This document shows positions 22,338-32,369 of a stretch of 64,000 nucleotides of DNA, piece after piece. The DNA comes from Mesodorylaimus sp. YZB2_4 (Eukaryota > Nematoda > Enoplea > Dorylaimida > Dorylaimidae). The DNA is taken from contig JASANH010001073.1 of assembly GCA_030248295.1 (NCBI GenBank), forward strand, positions 1 to 64,000, written 5' to 3'. Position numbers and translations under genes: made by a program. Numbering within the stretch: the stretch's first letter is position 1; every line of letters begins with the position of its first letter. The notes beneath the pieces are model-generated. The model was not told where the DNA came from, ran no database searches, and saw only the letters and a program-made list of their open reading frames with translations.

Positions 22338-23204
22338 ATGAGTCGATTAGATACAACGGTGGACCTGGACGTTTTCTCAGAACCGCCTAAAGAACAAAGT
22401 ATCGCTGAAAGTAGGATGGAGACTCACAATTCACTATTGGAATTCCGCATACCAAGTGTTCCTACTGATTTGTCGCCCACCCTCCTGGAAGTGCACATGA
22501 AAATCCAATATGCGGCTGATAAAGAGGCTGATAAAGGTATCCCCAAAACGGAAAAGATTGGTCTGGTGTCGAATGTGTTGATGTCCATGTTTTCTGGTGT
22601 CACTTTATTGTTTGATAACGAAATGATACTCCAAAGCAGCAACTGCTTGCCATGGAGCGCTTACTTGGACGTGCTGGCTGGCTGCCCCTACGATCAGCGA
22701 AAATCCTGGTTGAGCACCAGTGGATGGTACGACGGCGGCTTATCGTTAGATGGACTGTCGCCAGAATCGTTGGACGCATTTAAACCCTATTTTGAAAGTG
22801 GTATAGGTAATCTGATCGGACCAGTACAGTTGGATTTCTTCAAAATGCGCAAATATGTCATTGTGGGCATCGAAATGGTCGTCCGCTTGTTCCGCCGTAT
22901 CCCAAAAGCATACACAATGTATATGCGGGAAGAAACCAACGAAGAGTTTACTGTGACCGTGGAAAGGGCCTACCTGCTCGTACGTCGTGTCAGATTGCAC
23001 GACGCATCCTTGGCGGCCATGGAAAGACGCCTGATGACGACTCCAGCCAAGTACATGTTCACCGACACAGTCTTGAAGCCGATCATCGTGCCCGAAGGTG
23101 TCTCGACAATATTTACAGCAAGTTTGGAAATCGTTCATTTATTACGAAGTGAATTTACTAGTCCATTTGCCCATAATCCGCTCAAACTCAACCTTTCTAC
23201 ATGA
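22338..23204 (+). pseudogene. Polinton/adintovirus-type major-capsid-like protein, broken
   Basis: The 288-residue frame starts at the ATG at 22338. It resembles the family annotated in animal genomes as F54H12.2-like, a jelly-roll capsid protein of Polintons/adintoviruses. Features seen: an early DLDVFSEPP segment, the SNVLMSMFSGVTLLFDNE segment, and IGPVQLDFFKMRKYVIVGI followed by VVRLFRRIPKA in the second half. The frame ends at 23204, shorter than usual. A one-base frameshift at about 23200 moves the homologous reading into another frame, which continues from 23201 to 23296 and stops inside the first palindrome. The gene is therefore disrupted twice. It is the only viral-type gene left between the inverted repeats. 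The assignment rests on recognition of the family pattern without an alignment. Confidence 0.6.
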
Positions 23205-23272
23205 ATAACATTGCCTTAGAAAAGAATGGTGTGCTTGTGACTGCTTATCAGTGTGATTTTGTGAAAAATGAC

Positions 23273-23316
23273 TATGCGCGCATGTACTTGGACTAGTCCA
23301 AGTACATGCGCGCATA
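23273..23316. repeat. Perfect 44-bp palindrome
   Basis: Positions 23273-23294 are the exact reverse complement of 23295-23316, centred on ACTAGT. The left arm overlaps the last codons of the shifted capsid-like frame, so the palindrome marks where the coding sequence breaks off. Confidence 0.95.
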
Positions 23317-23338
23317 TGACGTCAATACGCGGGCGTTG

Positions 23339-23394
23339 TTTCACAAGTTCGGTGCGCGCGACGTCATACACGCGAGCGCACCGAACTTGTGAAA
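23339..23394. repeat. Second inverted repeat, 19-bp perfect arms
   Basis: The arm at 23339-23357 (TTTCACAAGTTCGGTGCGC) is the exact reverse complement of 23376-23394, with an 18-base loop holding GACGTCA. A further TGACGTCA lies at 23317-23324. Confidence 0.93.
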
Positions 23395-23823
23395 TATAGT
23401 GCGATAATTGCTAAAAGTTCACCAAGGAAGGGTTAAAAAGTCATTATTTCATAAAAATTTACACAAAGATGAAGAAAAATTACGCAAAGAAGAGATTTCT
23501 TTGGGAAAACTCTCAAAATACACCGAAAAAAGAACTCTAGAAACGGTAACTGTCGCGCAAAACTTCCCGCAATTTATTAAAATAATTAATCTTTTCTTGG
23601 AAAAACTGCGAACTCTTCGTAAAATTTTAAGAAACACGATTCAAAAAATCAGTAAAATATCATTATCGGACGAGCGGGCGAGTATATCGGGCGAGCTGAT
23701 GTGATTAGTCTGGATTACTCATTTCAGCTGAACCAAATGGTATAAATACAGTGAGTGAGGGCTGGATAGGTTCATCAGTCGTCCGAATTTCAAGCAGTCT
23801 ACAATGTCGATTCACGACGCCTC

Positions 23824-24003
23824 ATGCCATGTCATGTCATACTTTATCCATAGCCAAGCACCATAAGGCGCGCTCAAGGGCTAGAAAACACATATTTGAC
23901 AATCATTTTGTACCGAAGCGGGAGTCGAACCCTCCCCTCTAAGTGCGCAGCCAGCGTGAGAGGCAGACGCCTTAACCCGTGGCGCTAGGCCATGACCCCG
24001 GCT
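23824..24003 (-). repeat. tRNA-derived SINE family 1, copy b
   Basis: On the minus strand it begins GGGGTCATGGCCTAGCGCC and has a clear B box (GGTTCGACTCC) at about 23924-23934. A body follows and it ends in a CATGACATGGCATGAGG-type tail. The cloverleaf is imperfect, so this is SINE rather than a functional tRNA. It is inserted inside the Polinton-like element. Confidence 0.75.
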
Positions 24004-24229
24004 CACAAAATTCACGCCTTGTCCATGTACGTGCGACGCATGTGATTCAATTTTGGAAAACGGCTCTACACTAGTTAAATTCATGCATCTCCTCTGTATG
24101 TGACATCTGCGTTCAATTTACTGAAATACATACGTTGGCTACGTTGAAAAGACACATCACGCAAAAGTGCATAAACTCAATAAATACAGCATTGTAACAT
24201 ATGTCTATTTAGTCACACAAAAAATATAA

Positions 24230-24730
24230 ATACTAAGCTAACAAATACAAACAAAGAGGATCCTGCTGTAATGTACTTACTCATCAACAAAAAATTAACC
24301 CTACTGCAAGGCAGATGCACATCAACAAAATATATCCATGTGTAAGGTACTACTCCAAGAAAATATATCCTACTGTAATGTACCTGCACATCAACGAAAT
24401 ATATCCTCAAAAAATATAAAAAGATTAAAATATATCCAACTGTAATGTACTTGCTCATTAACAAAGTCTTACTGTAATGTAATTGCTCATCAGCAACACC
24501 CTACTGAAATGCACTTGCAGATCAACAAAATATATTCTAGTGAAATTTGCTACTCATCAGGAAAATATATCCTACTGTAATGTACCTGCCCATCAACAAA
24601 CTCTTTCTGTAACTACCTGAGCATAAAAATTCTTACTGTAATGTACTTGCTTACCAAAAAACTCTTTCTGTAATGTACTTTCATATCAACCAAATATATC
24701 CTACAGTAATGTACTTGCTCATCAGGTCTG
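24230..24730. repeat. Degenerate minisatellite, about 35-60-bp units
   Basis: Units of the type CTGTAATGTACTTGCTCATCAACAAAATATATCCTA are repeated about ten times with substitutions and deletions, inside the Polinton-like element. Confidence 0.75.
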
Positions 24731-24862
24731 CAGGGATAAATCTCATGTTACCTTTTGCAAGACACTATTACACTGCGGCAAAATACAGCAAGTGACAAAC
24801 AGTTTGGCGCATACTACTACTTTACACACTCCTTTCTCCGATGGACCCCGCTGCCAGCAGCA

Positions 24863-25131
24863 GTCACAAAGAGACTCACTCTCAGCCTACAAGAACACCC
24901 TCCCCACCCTCCTCACTGACTCAAATGGTCTACTGCAAACAGTCCTCTACACCACCCCCACACTGCGCACTCCCTGTGCGCTTTTTTTTCTGAACACTTC
25001 ACTCCACACTGCTCTCTGCGTGCGCGCTTTTCACTTTAAATTTTTCACTGCACGCATGCTTTTTACTTTACACTTTACACTGCCTATGCTTGACCATTGA
25101 ACCAAAATAAGGTCAAGGGTGTACGCTTACT
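24863..25131 (-). repeat. Right terminal inverted repeat of the Polinton-like element
   Basis: Reverse complement of 21883-22153. It ends at GTACGCTTACT, next to flanking CAAGTAATG. Confidence 0.8.
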
Positions 25132-26270
25132 CAAGTAATGTTCATAGCCGGTCTCAAACGCTTGTTGTCTTGTCATTCGCGATTAATGATCACGAGTGCG
25201 GTAATCTCGATCACATCGTATCGAGCCCGTTTAGACAAATCAAAATCCCAAGCACAGTCATCTCATTACAAGTCTGTTCAACCCCTTGCCCGTTTTCTTT
25301 CGAAATCCTTCAACCCTCCAACTCCACCTGACTGCTAGTGTGTCGAAGTAAGATGGCATATCATGCTAGAAAATAGGCGACCAAGCGCGATACGCTACTC
25401 TGGGTCACTACATCGGATGGCTGATACAGACCTTCGCTCAGTGCATGCTGGCTTTTACCAAACATTTCGTATGTCAGCTGTAGGATTTTTGGCCTTGCAA
25501 ATGATGTCTTATTGGAATGTGGCCCATTACCCAGGGTCCATGTCTATCTAGGTGGATAATGCAACAGTAGTTCTGGTCCATTTTCATACATCTTGACTTC
25601 CATTCGTGGAATTCAAGTCAGGCCCGTGCGGAACCAATAAAACCACGCCGGATCCACATGGATCATATGGATGCCGCCTGGTGCCATTCGGAGCACTGTA
25701 GATTCACGTGCAAGGCGTAGAAATTAAAGTTTCAAATGAAATCTACTTGTAGCTGTAATGGAAAGGGGATCGTATTTCTTCATCCTGCAGTGAGCCGCTG
25801 TGTTCCAGATCACTTTCTCTTATGGTCATGCTGCGCTTACCATAAAGGTGAATGATCATGTGAGAATACTACTCTACACTACTATATTTTAAATTTTGTA
25901 TCCACAGGAAAAGTGGTAACAACAGGCGGCTTGAAATACAAACGAGTATGACAGAGCCTCTGCGAACGATATAAGAGTCAAACACCCTGGCGCCAGAAAA
26001 AGCTAAGCATCTTCGCATTAGAAAAGTTGCCCCCGGCCAATGGTAGAAATGCCATTCTTTAGCCATCGCCGCGAGTTAATTTATCGAAGCTCGTAATCTA
26101 ATGTACCCGCATTGGGGCCGCTAGTAGCTCCTTCTATGAGCGTCATCCTGATGACGCTCATGGGCATTTCGGCCTAGCACCAGCTGCATCTCGCGATTCA
26201 AGCGACCGCTCCATCAATCCATCAATGTCTATCTGACACTCAGGCTAAAACTTTATTTTCTAAATTTTAG
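25132..26270. other. Intergenic, mostly unannotated
   Basis: A 12-bp perfect inverted repeat (ATGAGCGTCATC / GATGACGCTCAT, 2-base loop) lies at 26136-26161. Short open frames have no motif. No gene is supported. Confidence 0.3.
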
Positions 26271-26616
26271 GAAACGCCTACTCAGTGAAATTCATCCAAC
26301 TCAGCAGAAGCAAAACTCGTCCATACAATTAGTCAAGAAGACCTTGCATCACTGCTGGTTACAACTTGGCCAGTTAATTCTGCTAGCGACATTCTGCATC
26401 TTTCATTTCACAAGATCCGTGTGGTACGATACTCGATTCATCGAAACAGAGATCGGTGAAATTGATTTTACCCCTGCCTATACTTACATATTTCTCTGGC
26501 AGATCAAGATAGTTCTGGAGGACGGGACCTCCACTTCTACTTGTGTCTGCTATTCAGCTCTAAATTAAGAGAGGAATTCTTGAGAAGCTTCTGCAGGAGA
26601 AGCAATTCAGTGATGA
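26271..26616 (+). pseudogene. Possible membrane-receptor fragment
   Basis: After a TAAATTTTAG acceptor at about 26270, a frame contains a hydrophobic helix (LQLGQLILLATFCIFHF) and stops near 26568. In another frame, from about 26500 to 26615, lies LFSSKLREEFLRSFCRR, which resembles the end of helix 7 and helix 8 of a class A GPCR, followed by a GTAAGT donor-like site. The two frames do not join cleanly. It may be a decayed GPCR or chance. Confidence 0.22.
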
Positions 26617-28153
26617 GTGTAAGTGATTGATTCTGGTTTAGGTAGATTGCACCACCAAAAAGTGTTGTACTGTACGGTATGCAGAGAAGATCTTTCCTCT
26701 CACGTTGCAGGCCACGCACACTTTATTGTGAAGGTTAAGCATGTTTTCGTTCAGAAACTGCGAAGTAGTGTCTCTATCCTGTCGCCTGATCAGGCTCGTA
26801 ATCGTTGCCGCATCTCTGTTGCTGCAAATGCGATCAGTGCTTTCTCTTTTTTAGGGTCCGAAGTAATATACAGTATACTTCACGCGTGCGCAATCTCACA
26901 TTTTGACCACGCTCATGCTGCCTGTTGCTTGCAGTCTCTAACCTGCACCATATACAAATTTTAGACACCCGTCCATGGCGACTACGTGTCCTCGATGAAT
27001 TTTCTGTAAATCTCTAGCTTCGTACCACCTGTTGCTGCCCATGAGCTTTGCATGTTCTGTAAGTACGGTATTTTGTATTGTTTTGGAACTGTGACTTTTT
27101 GCGATGCGTCGGACTGATGCTAATATGGTGTAGTGAGAGAAGCGTTGTGAAAGCGTACTGTAGAGTTGAAGAGAGAATGAGCGAACCGACCGCTCAGGCC
27201 GGTCGACGATGAGAGACTGATCGTGTGTATAACACAGACTTCGTTACATTGTCTTCACGGACAAAGATAGGAAGGGACCACACTGGTCAGCGACAGAAAT
27301 GAAGACTTCGCCACAGCGACGTGTAGGCATGAAACGGGAGGAGGATCGTATCGTAAAGTCACAGATCGACGTTGCTTCTCCTGGGCTGTAATGTGATCGT
27401 TGAATCCATCACGAACGCACTCGCGACACTCGGGCAGGCAAGAGAGCCCCAAGTAGAGGAAGGATTGAATTAAGTTCAGGGATTCCTAAGACCGGACTGG
27501 TGTTCAAAGGGTGTAATAGGCATCGACTATTCGTGTACTATGCCCTCTGGCCTAGCTATTCGTGCACTGGTTCAGGGAGCCGGTCCACCTCTCCTAAGTC
27601 AGGACCAGCGCGAAACCGAGAGCGAGGTCGAGTGACTGGTCTGATTGCAGGTCTCGGTAGAGAACTAGTCTAGAGCTCCTGACTGAACGCTCTGTGAGCA
27701 CTTCGGGCTCAGGACCGTCAGAACCCCTTTGACGGTCAGCAAGTGCGGCTGCTCCCCGAATTGTGAGTCTACACGGCCCTTGTGGTGTGGTGGCTAGTAA
27801 ACTATATCGCAAGGCGTCTTGGGCTGCGTGGGACTGTTCCTGTTGCTTGAGCCATCCTCTGGCCATCCCTAGATAGTCCTAGGGCGAGCCAAGGATTTCA
27901 GGGGGAAACATGTCGCAGCAGGGGTTAATATCGAAATTTACATGCAGACCCAAAGAAAAGCATCGAGAGCTAGAGAACCAAGCATACTGAAAAAAGGATG
28001 AGAAGCACAGATCACTCTTTAGATAGAAGTTAAGATGGTCTTCTTGAATACGAATTTGGACAAAGAAGTAGATAGATCTCTTGTAGTCTATACCTTTATA
28101 CACCTGCTATGTGGTGTGCTATGTGGCGCATTCTTGCGGGAATAGATGCTTAA
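26617..28153. other. Intergenic, no gene supported
   Basis: Short open frames on both strands were examined. One region (27750-27790, with TTGTGAGTCTACACG) shares a short motif with 58370-58390, suggesting a diffuse repeat. Nothing else is recognisable. Confidence 0.3.
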
Positions 28154-29540
28154 TTGGACGACGAACTATTCGTCCAAATGAGATTCGGACAGCCGTACTT
28201 CGGGCTTGCCCATCCGTTCCGAATGTCAATTTTTAAGATTTTGTCCATCAGTCAAAGCATGCCAGGGAAGGGCCCTTTTAGACGAACGATTTCTCCAAGA
28301 CACCAAGTACAGCATGACTTGATACGAGGTGTGTGATGTGGCCAGCGAAGTTTCTCCATAAGGGACGTAGGGATGAAGTTTAATGCGTGAATCGGAAGAT
28401 AGGACAAGGTCCAGTTTTTCTCCGAGCTTAGCTTGGTCTCGACTAGCAGAGGTCCAAAATTGTCAAGGCCAGTTTGAATGAAAGGCAGCGTTTTCGCGAT
28501 TCGAGGAGCGGGAGTAGGAGCGGTAGTAATATGTGACACCATCGTCGTGTTTTCGTACCAAGCGATTTTGATGGATAGAGGAAACGATAGCTCGATGAGC
28601 AGGTATCCAAATCGGTTGCCAAATAGCGGGTGGAGCATGCGAAACTCCAATATGTTTCAGCTGGACATTAGTGCTGAAATTGAGAGGATGAGGAAATACC
28701 TATATTTCGTCTCAGAAGCAGCAAGTGTAGCAAGGATGTGTTTGAATTGCCGCGCATCAGTATCGTGCCCGTACTCAATACCTCGCCGTAACCGTTTATT
28801 CGTATGTAAATAACGAGCCCGCATACGTTTGGGGCCCACTCCGGAATTTTATATGGTAAATTGCCTAATGTGGATTGTCGCGTGGACCTGTACGCAAATA
28901 GGATGTATAGAATCCAGCCATCCCACTGTATTTGATACTGTTGCACATAGATGCCTAATATCGTACCTGATATTTCAAGAGAAGTGGGCCATTCATTGGG
29001 CGACTTGTGGAGGAAATCATGTTTTCTCCAACTCGTGTTGAGAGTATTGATGGTTTCCGTGCACCCACTTTGATGGGGCAGAGTGGGCCGAGATTGTGGC
29101 AGATAGCATAAACGATGAGCGAGATGAACTAGGGGCAATACGTGACGTCGAACCTTGGCTGACGGACGTCCTAGATTGGCGATAAGATGCCGAGGAGGGA
29201 GAAGGGCCGCAAAATGAGCGGTGGTGCCTTCCGCGACAAGTAGGGCAGTCGTTTGTACTTTTGCACACGCCAATTCGACGGTTATTGAAGAGACAATTAA
29301 AGCAACGTTTCTTGTGATCGTTGATCGTAGCATAGTTTGGACACTCACTCGGCCAGTGAGAGGAAGTACTGAATGACATTTCACCACCGTTTGTGGAGGT
29401 TCGGAGATCGATAAATTTCGAATGCAGGAGTTTTACCCGTAAATAGGAAAATATGATCAAAAATATCAAGCTGATTACGCTGATTGTAATTGCATGACAT
29501 GCATCAGGAAGAATTTTTGCAATGTGAATCACTGCCTACG
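28154..29540 (-). mobile_element. Remnants of an LTR retrotransposon, probably BEL/Pao
   Basis: Near 29300-29240 (minus) a Gag-like zinc-knuckle array reads CFNCLFNN, then CPTCRGRHHRSFC. This C-x2-C..HH..C arrangement is typical of BEL/Pao Gag. At about 28560-28440, minus, an integrase-like stretch includes FIQTGLDNFGPLLVETK. Another integrase-like piece (FAYRSTRQSTLGNLPY) lies near 28850-28900. The frames shift repeatedly and reverse transcriptase was not found, so it is a deleted, inactive copy. LTRs were not located. Confidence 0.5.
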
Positions 29541-30110
29541 ACAGACGAGAGCAGTGTACCGTTGGCAGCCAGCAGGTCCCACTCCCACTGATCGTAAGCT
29601 TGCTTACGTGGAAAACAGTTTTTGACTTGAGTTATAGCTGATTTGCATAATTTTTGTTCAGTCATGAGGTGCGCAAATGTGTGGGCGGGAACTTGTCAGC
29701 CATCGAACAGCGCATGCAAATGCCTAAAACCCTCTTTTCGATAGTTTAAAGGCGCTCGATGAGTTGGTCCTTGATCACGCCACAATGCGTGGTGGGTGAA
29801 CAAGAACAAAAAGACCTCACAAAAACCAGCAAAGAATATTCTAGTTTAGCGCTCGACGTTGTTACTAAAACGTTTGAATCGAAAAACCTATCGTAATTAT
29901 CTCGATGCACAGGTTATAATTACGTCCCTCATAGGAAGATATTTTTCTGAAGGTTTTTCGCAGCAAAATGCTCGGGTCAACAATATGCCGTGCTTTATCG
30001 GTTAATGACGCATATGTACAGCCTGTTTGTTTCTATAAACCGTATGATCTTCTTCAATCTAATGATATCGATTCGCAAAGGGCGAAGGTATGATAAAAAA
30101 GTAGCAAAAC
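29541..30110. other. Intergenic, nothing recognised
   Basis: AT-rich sequence without a supported gene or repeat family. Confidence 0.3.
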
Positions 30111-30125
30111 CGAGTCCTAAAATTT

Positions 30126-30345
30126 TTGATGAAAAACTTGAAGAATGCTGTAAGTAGCAAACTTTTTTGCAATACCTGTCTTCTGCAGACTTTTGAGAAG
30201 ATTTTTCTTTATGGCCAAGGCAGTACACTTACGATCAGCTGTGTCAGGGACGCTATGCACAGCACTGTAGAAGCTGGATCTATCTTTTCGAAGTTCAAAG
30301 GGCCGAGCAGAAGGTCTTTTTTTGAAGAGAGGCTGAATTTCGACT
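30126..30345 (-). repeat. Duplicated locus, copy 1, left half
   Basis: This segment resembles 31440-31640: CAGACTTTTGAGAAGATTTTTC / AGCCTTTTGCGAAGAGTTTTTC, GGCAAGGCAGTACAC / GTCAAAGCAGTACCC and the ATGCACAGCA..GTAGA / TGTACAGCA..TTAGA blocks occur in order. On the minus strand both read as short peptides with a shared Lys/Ser-rich pattern. Copy 1 is separated from its right half by a SINE. Confidence 0.5.
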
Positions 30346-30439
30346 TCTAAAGCCCTGGTTCCCTGATCACAAAGAGCACACAATAAGGCGTTTGCTCTTT
30401 TGTGGATGCAAGTGCAATGTTCATGTTCATGTTCATGTT

Positions 30440-30592
30440 TTACCACATCACCAAACGCTTATGCGCACTCGAGGGTGAAGGGACACATTTTACACGAAAT
30501 GATTAACCGGCCCGCGAGTCGAAAACTCGCCCGTAACTGCGCACCTGGCGTGAGAGGCAGACGCCTCCACCAGGCCACGAGGCCGGTAAAGG
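30440..30592 (-). repeat. tRNA-derived SINE family 1, copy c
   Basis: On the minus strand: CCGGCCTCGTGGCCTGGTGG head, a B-box-like GTTTTCGACTCGCGGG, a body ATCATTTCGTGTAAAATGTG and a tail of repeated AACATG units (to about 30408). It splits copy 1 of the duplicated locus. Confidence 0.7.
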
Positions 30593-30670
30593 TGTAACCG
30601 GTAAAGGTAAAGTGCAAACCGCTATCAGTCTTTCCACCGCCATCGCTTATTATTAAAGTTCGTATTAGTA

Positions 30671-30853
30671 ATGGCCACTATATTCACCGCGAATTTCTGT
30701 TATGAGGTGATATATGCTCAAGAGCCAAGCTACGAGTTCAAAGTGCAAGCGGTAAAACATGGCGCACACGGAAAACAACTGGGCGTAATAATTAAAGACT
30801 ACAGTCACAAGGCGCTGTGTGAGGGCGCGAGCCTGATGAGTGTCCATTATTAG
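30671..30853 (+). CDS. Small unidentified protein, 60 residues
   Basis: An ATG-initiated frame starts MATIFTANFCYEVIYAQEPS. A similar but broken frame starts MAPPITSNFC at about 31759, after a TATAAAAATATG sequence at 31709. Conservation of the start region and its promoter-side context in two copies suggests a real small gene, but the family is not recognised and there is no signal peptide. Confidence 0.3.
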   Translation: MATIFTANFCYEVIYAQEPSYEFKVQAVKHGAHGKQLGVIIKDYSHKALCEGASLMSVHY

Positions 30854-30974
30854 CACTGTAATGACTACAGTCCTTTCTGCGAGCGCTAAAAGACACTCTA
30901 GTTGACGATGCGTGGCAATCAAGCACAGAAAGATGTTGCTACAGAAACGATAAGAAAAGTTCCAAACGTTGTAA

Positions 30975-31406
30975 TTAAAAATGCTTACATCGAAGAACCC
31001 ATGTCGTTATATACAGTATAAGTCCTTGATGGAGAGAAATTTTCCTTGAGATTTCCCCGGGCATTTTGCTCCGCAGAAAAGAGAAAAGGAAAAAAGAGGG
31101 AAGAAACGAAAAGTAAAACGGAAAGAGTTTTTTAACCAAAAAATTCCATAGCGCCACAGTATTGTCAAATCGTAATTCAAGAAACTAACGCGTCCTCGAA
31201 AAATGTCTTCGATCATCCCATGGCGATGTGCAGTTCTTGGAATAACTTTCTGTTGCGAGACCACATTCCTACTTGAACTATGACTTGCAAATCTGAGCTC
31301 ACTTGTTTGCAGCTTGCATGGTTCCGTAAACTTATGATACTTGTGATTCAGATAATAGAAGATATGAAGAGAAACAGGACCAGGACAAGCCCTCAATTAA
31401 AACGGC
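30975..31406. other. Spacer between the duplicated loci
   Basis: AT-rich, with no supported gene. Short minus-strand open frames rich in Phe and Ser lack motifs. Confidence 0.3.
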
Positions 31407-31409
31407 TGG

Positions 31410-31640
31410 AAAGTGCTATAAATAGCACATACTGTGTATAGAGCGCTGCTGATTTTTTAGCCTTTTGCGAAGAGTTTTTCCTGTCTGGTCAAAGCAGTAC
31501 CCGTCGTCAGCTGGCATGAGGACAGCATGTACAGCATTTTAGAGTCTGACTTTATTTTTTTAATGATCTTTTCGTAGGGCCCGTCGAACAGGTAGGATTT
31601 TTCGGAGAGGTGAGACAGCCTTCGGCATTTTGAAGCCATA
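31410..31640 (-). CDS. Duplicated locus, copy 2: small unidentified protein
   Basis: A 60-residue ATG-initiated frame occupies 31639 down to 31457 on the minus strand (MASKCRRLSHLSEKSYLFDG...). Its counterpart is at 30126-30345. It points away from the TATA-like sequence at 31709 and the plus-strand relative at 31759, so the arrangement is divergent. The function is unknown and the coding status uncertain. Confidence 0.25.
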
Positions 31641-31749
31641 GGTCACTGACTGCATACAGCCACACCGGGATTCATCTAGCTTTGTGGAACATGTTGTACA
31701 AGGCGAGTATAAAAATATGAAAAACGCGGTCGTTTCACAGCAAGTTGCT

Positions 31750-31905
31750 ATTCATCATGGCTCCTCCGATCACCTCGAATTTCTGTTCTAAGGTGATATG
31801 AGCACGGAAGCCAAACCAGACTTGAGGCTCCATCACAGCGCACATGGAAAACAACTGCCGGCTTACGACAAAAGACCACACTTATTATGGAGAATTCGAT
31901 GAAAA
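31750..31905 (+). pseudogene. Broken copy of the small gene at 30671
   Basis: It begins ATGGCTCCTCCGATCACCTCGAATTTCTGTTC, similar to the ATG region at 30671, and retains GCGCACA.GGAAAACAACTG. Stops interrupt the frame after about ten codons. Confidence 0.45.
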
Positions 31906-32369
31906 ATAGTGGGAAGATCTGTTTGTCATAGCATTTTAATCAAAAGTTCGCTTTGAGCGTAAACATTTTAATTTGTGCGATTTCCTTCAGTCTGCGCAAC
32001 TTTTTAATTGACTCCTGTGCGACTAGCTCATATAATTCGATAAGAATACAGGTCTCTGAAAGACGTGCGCACAAAAATATCGTGACGTCTAATGACGAAT
32101 TTTTGGCGACGGATGGATAGAAGATTCACGAGTCTTTTGACAAAGTTTGAGTCCACTCTACTCGGTCTCATACAGCGCAGAGTCAGAAAGCGTAAGGATA
32201 AGGATAAGGATGTTGTTGATGGGTTAAAACTCCTTGGTCGGCTTCCTTGCGGGTTTATGCTGCAAGCATTTCAGGACATAATAGTACTGTACCTACTTCA
32301 AAACCTACAAGCATTCAATTCATCGCTTTCGTTTGACACGCCATAACTACTGGTTAGAGCTCTTGCGAC
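31906..32369. other. Upstream region of the GPCR gene
   Basis: A GGATAAGGATAAGGATG short tandem lies at about 32193-32211. An 84-codon open frame (32092-32346) has no motif and probably lies in leader or promoter DNA. Confidence 0.3.

Larger units (their letters stand above)
21883..25131. mobile_element. Short Polinton-like element with about 270-bp terminal inverted repeats
   Basis: The left arm (21883-22153) and the right arm (24863-25131) are reverse complements over about 270 bases. They share GAGAGTGAGTCTCTTTGTGAC at the inner edge, GCGCACAGGGAGTGCGCAGTG in the middle and AGTA..AAG.GTAC at the outer edge. The outer AGT start is what Polintons/Mavericks show. The 3.25-kb element carries one recognisable gene (capsid-like, 22338) plus a nested SINE, palindromes and a minisatellite. 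No polymerase B, integrase, protease or ATPase gene is present, so it is a deletion derivative. A 6-bp target duplication was not resolved. Confidence 0.7.

Noticed and set aside
23408..23704. 98-residue Lys/Leu-rich open frame
   Set aside because: AT-rich sequence inside a mobile element, no motif and no support as a gene.
23900..24003. Functional tRNA gene
   Set aside because: B box is present but the anticodon stem and acceptor pairing are poor and several similar copies share a non-tRNA body, so it is a SINE.
24230..24730. CRISPR array
   Set aside because: Eukaryotic context; units are degenerate and contiguous with no unique spacers of constant length. It is a minisatellite.
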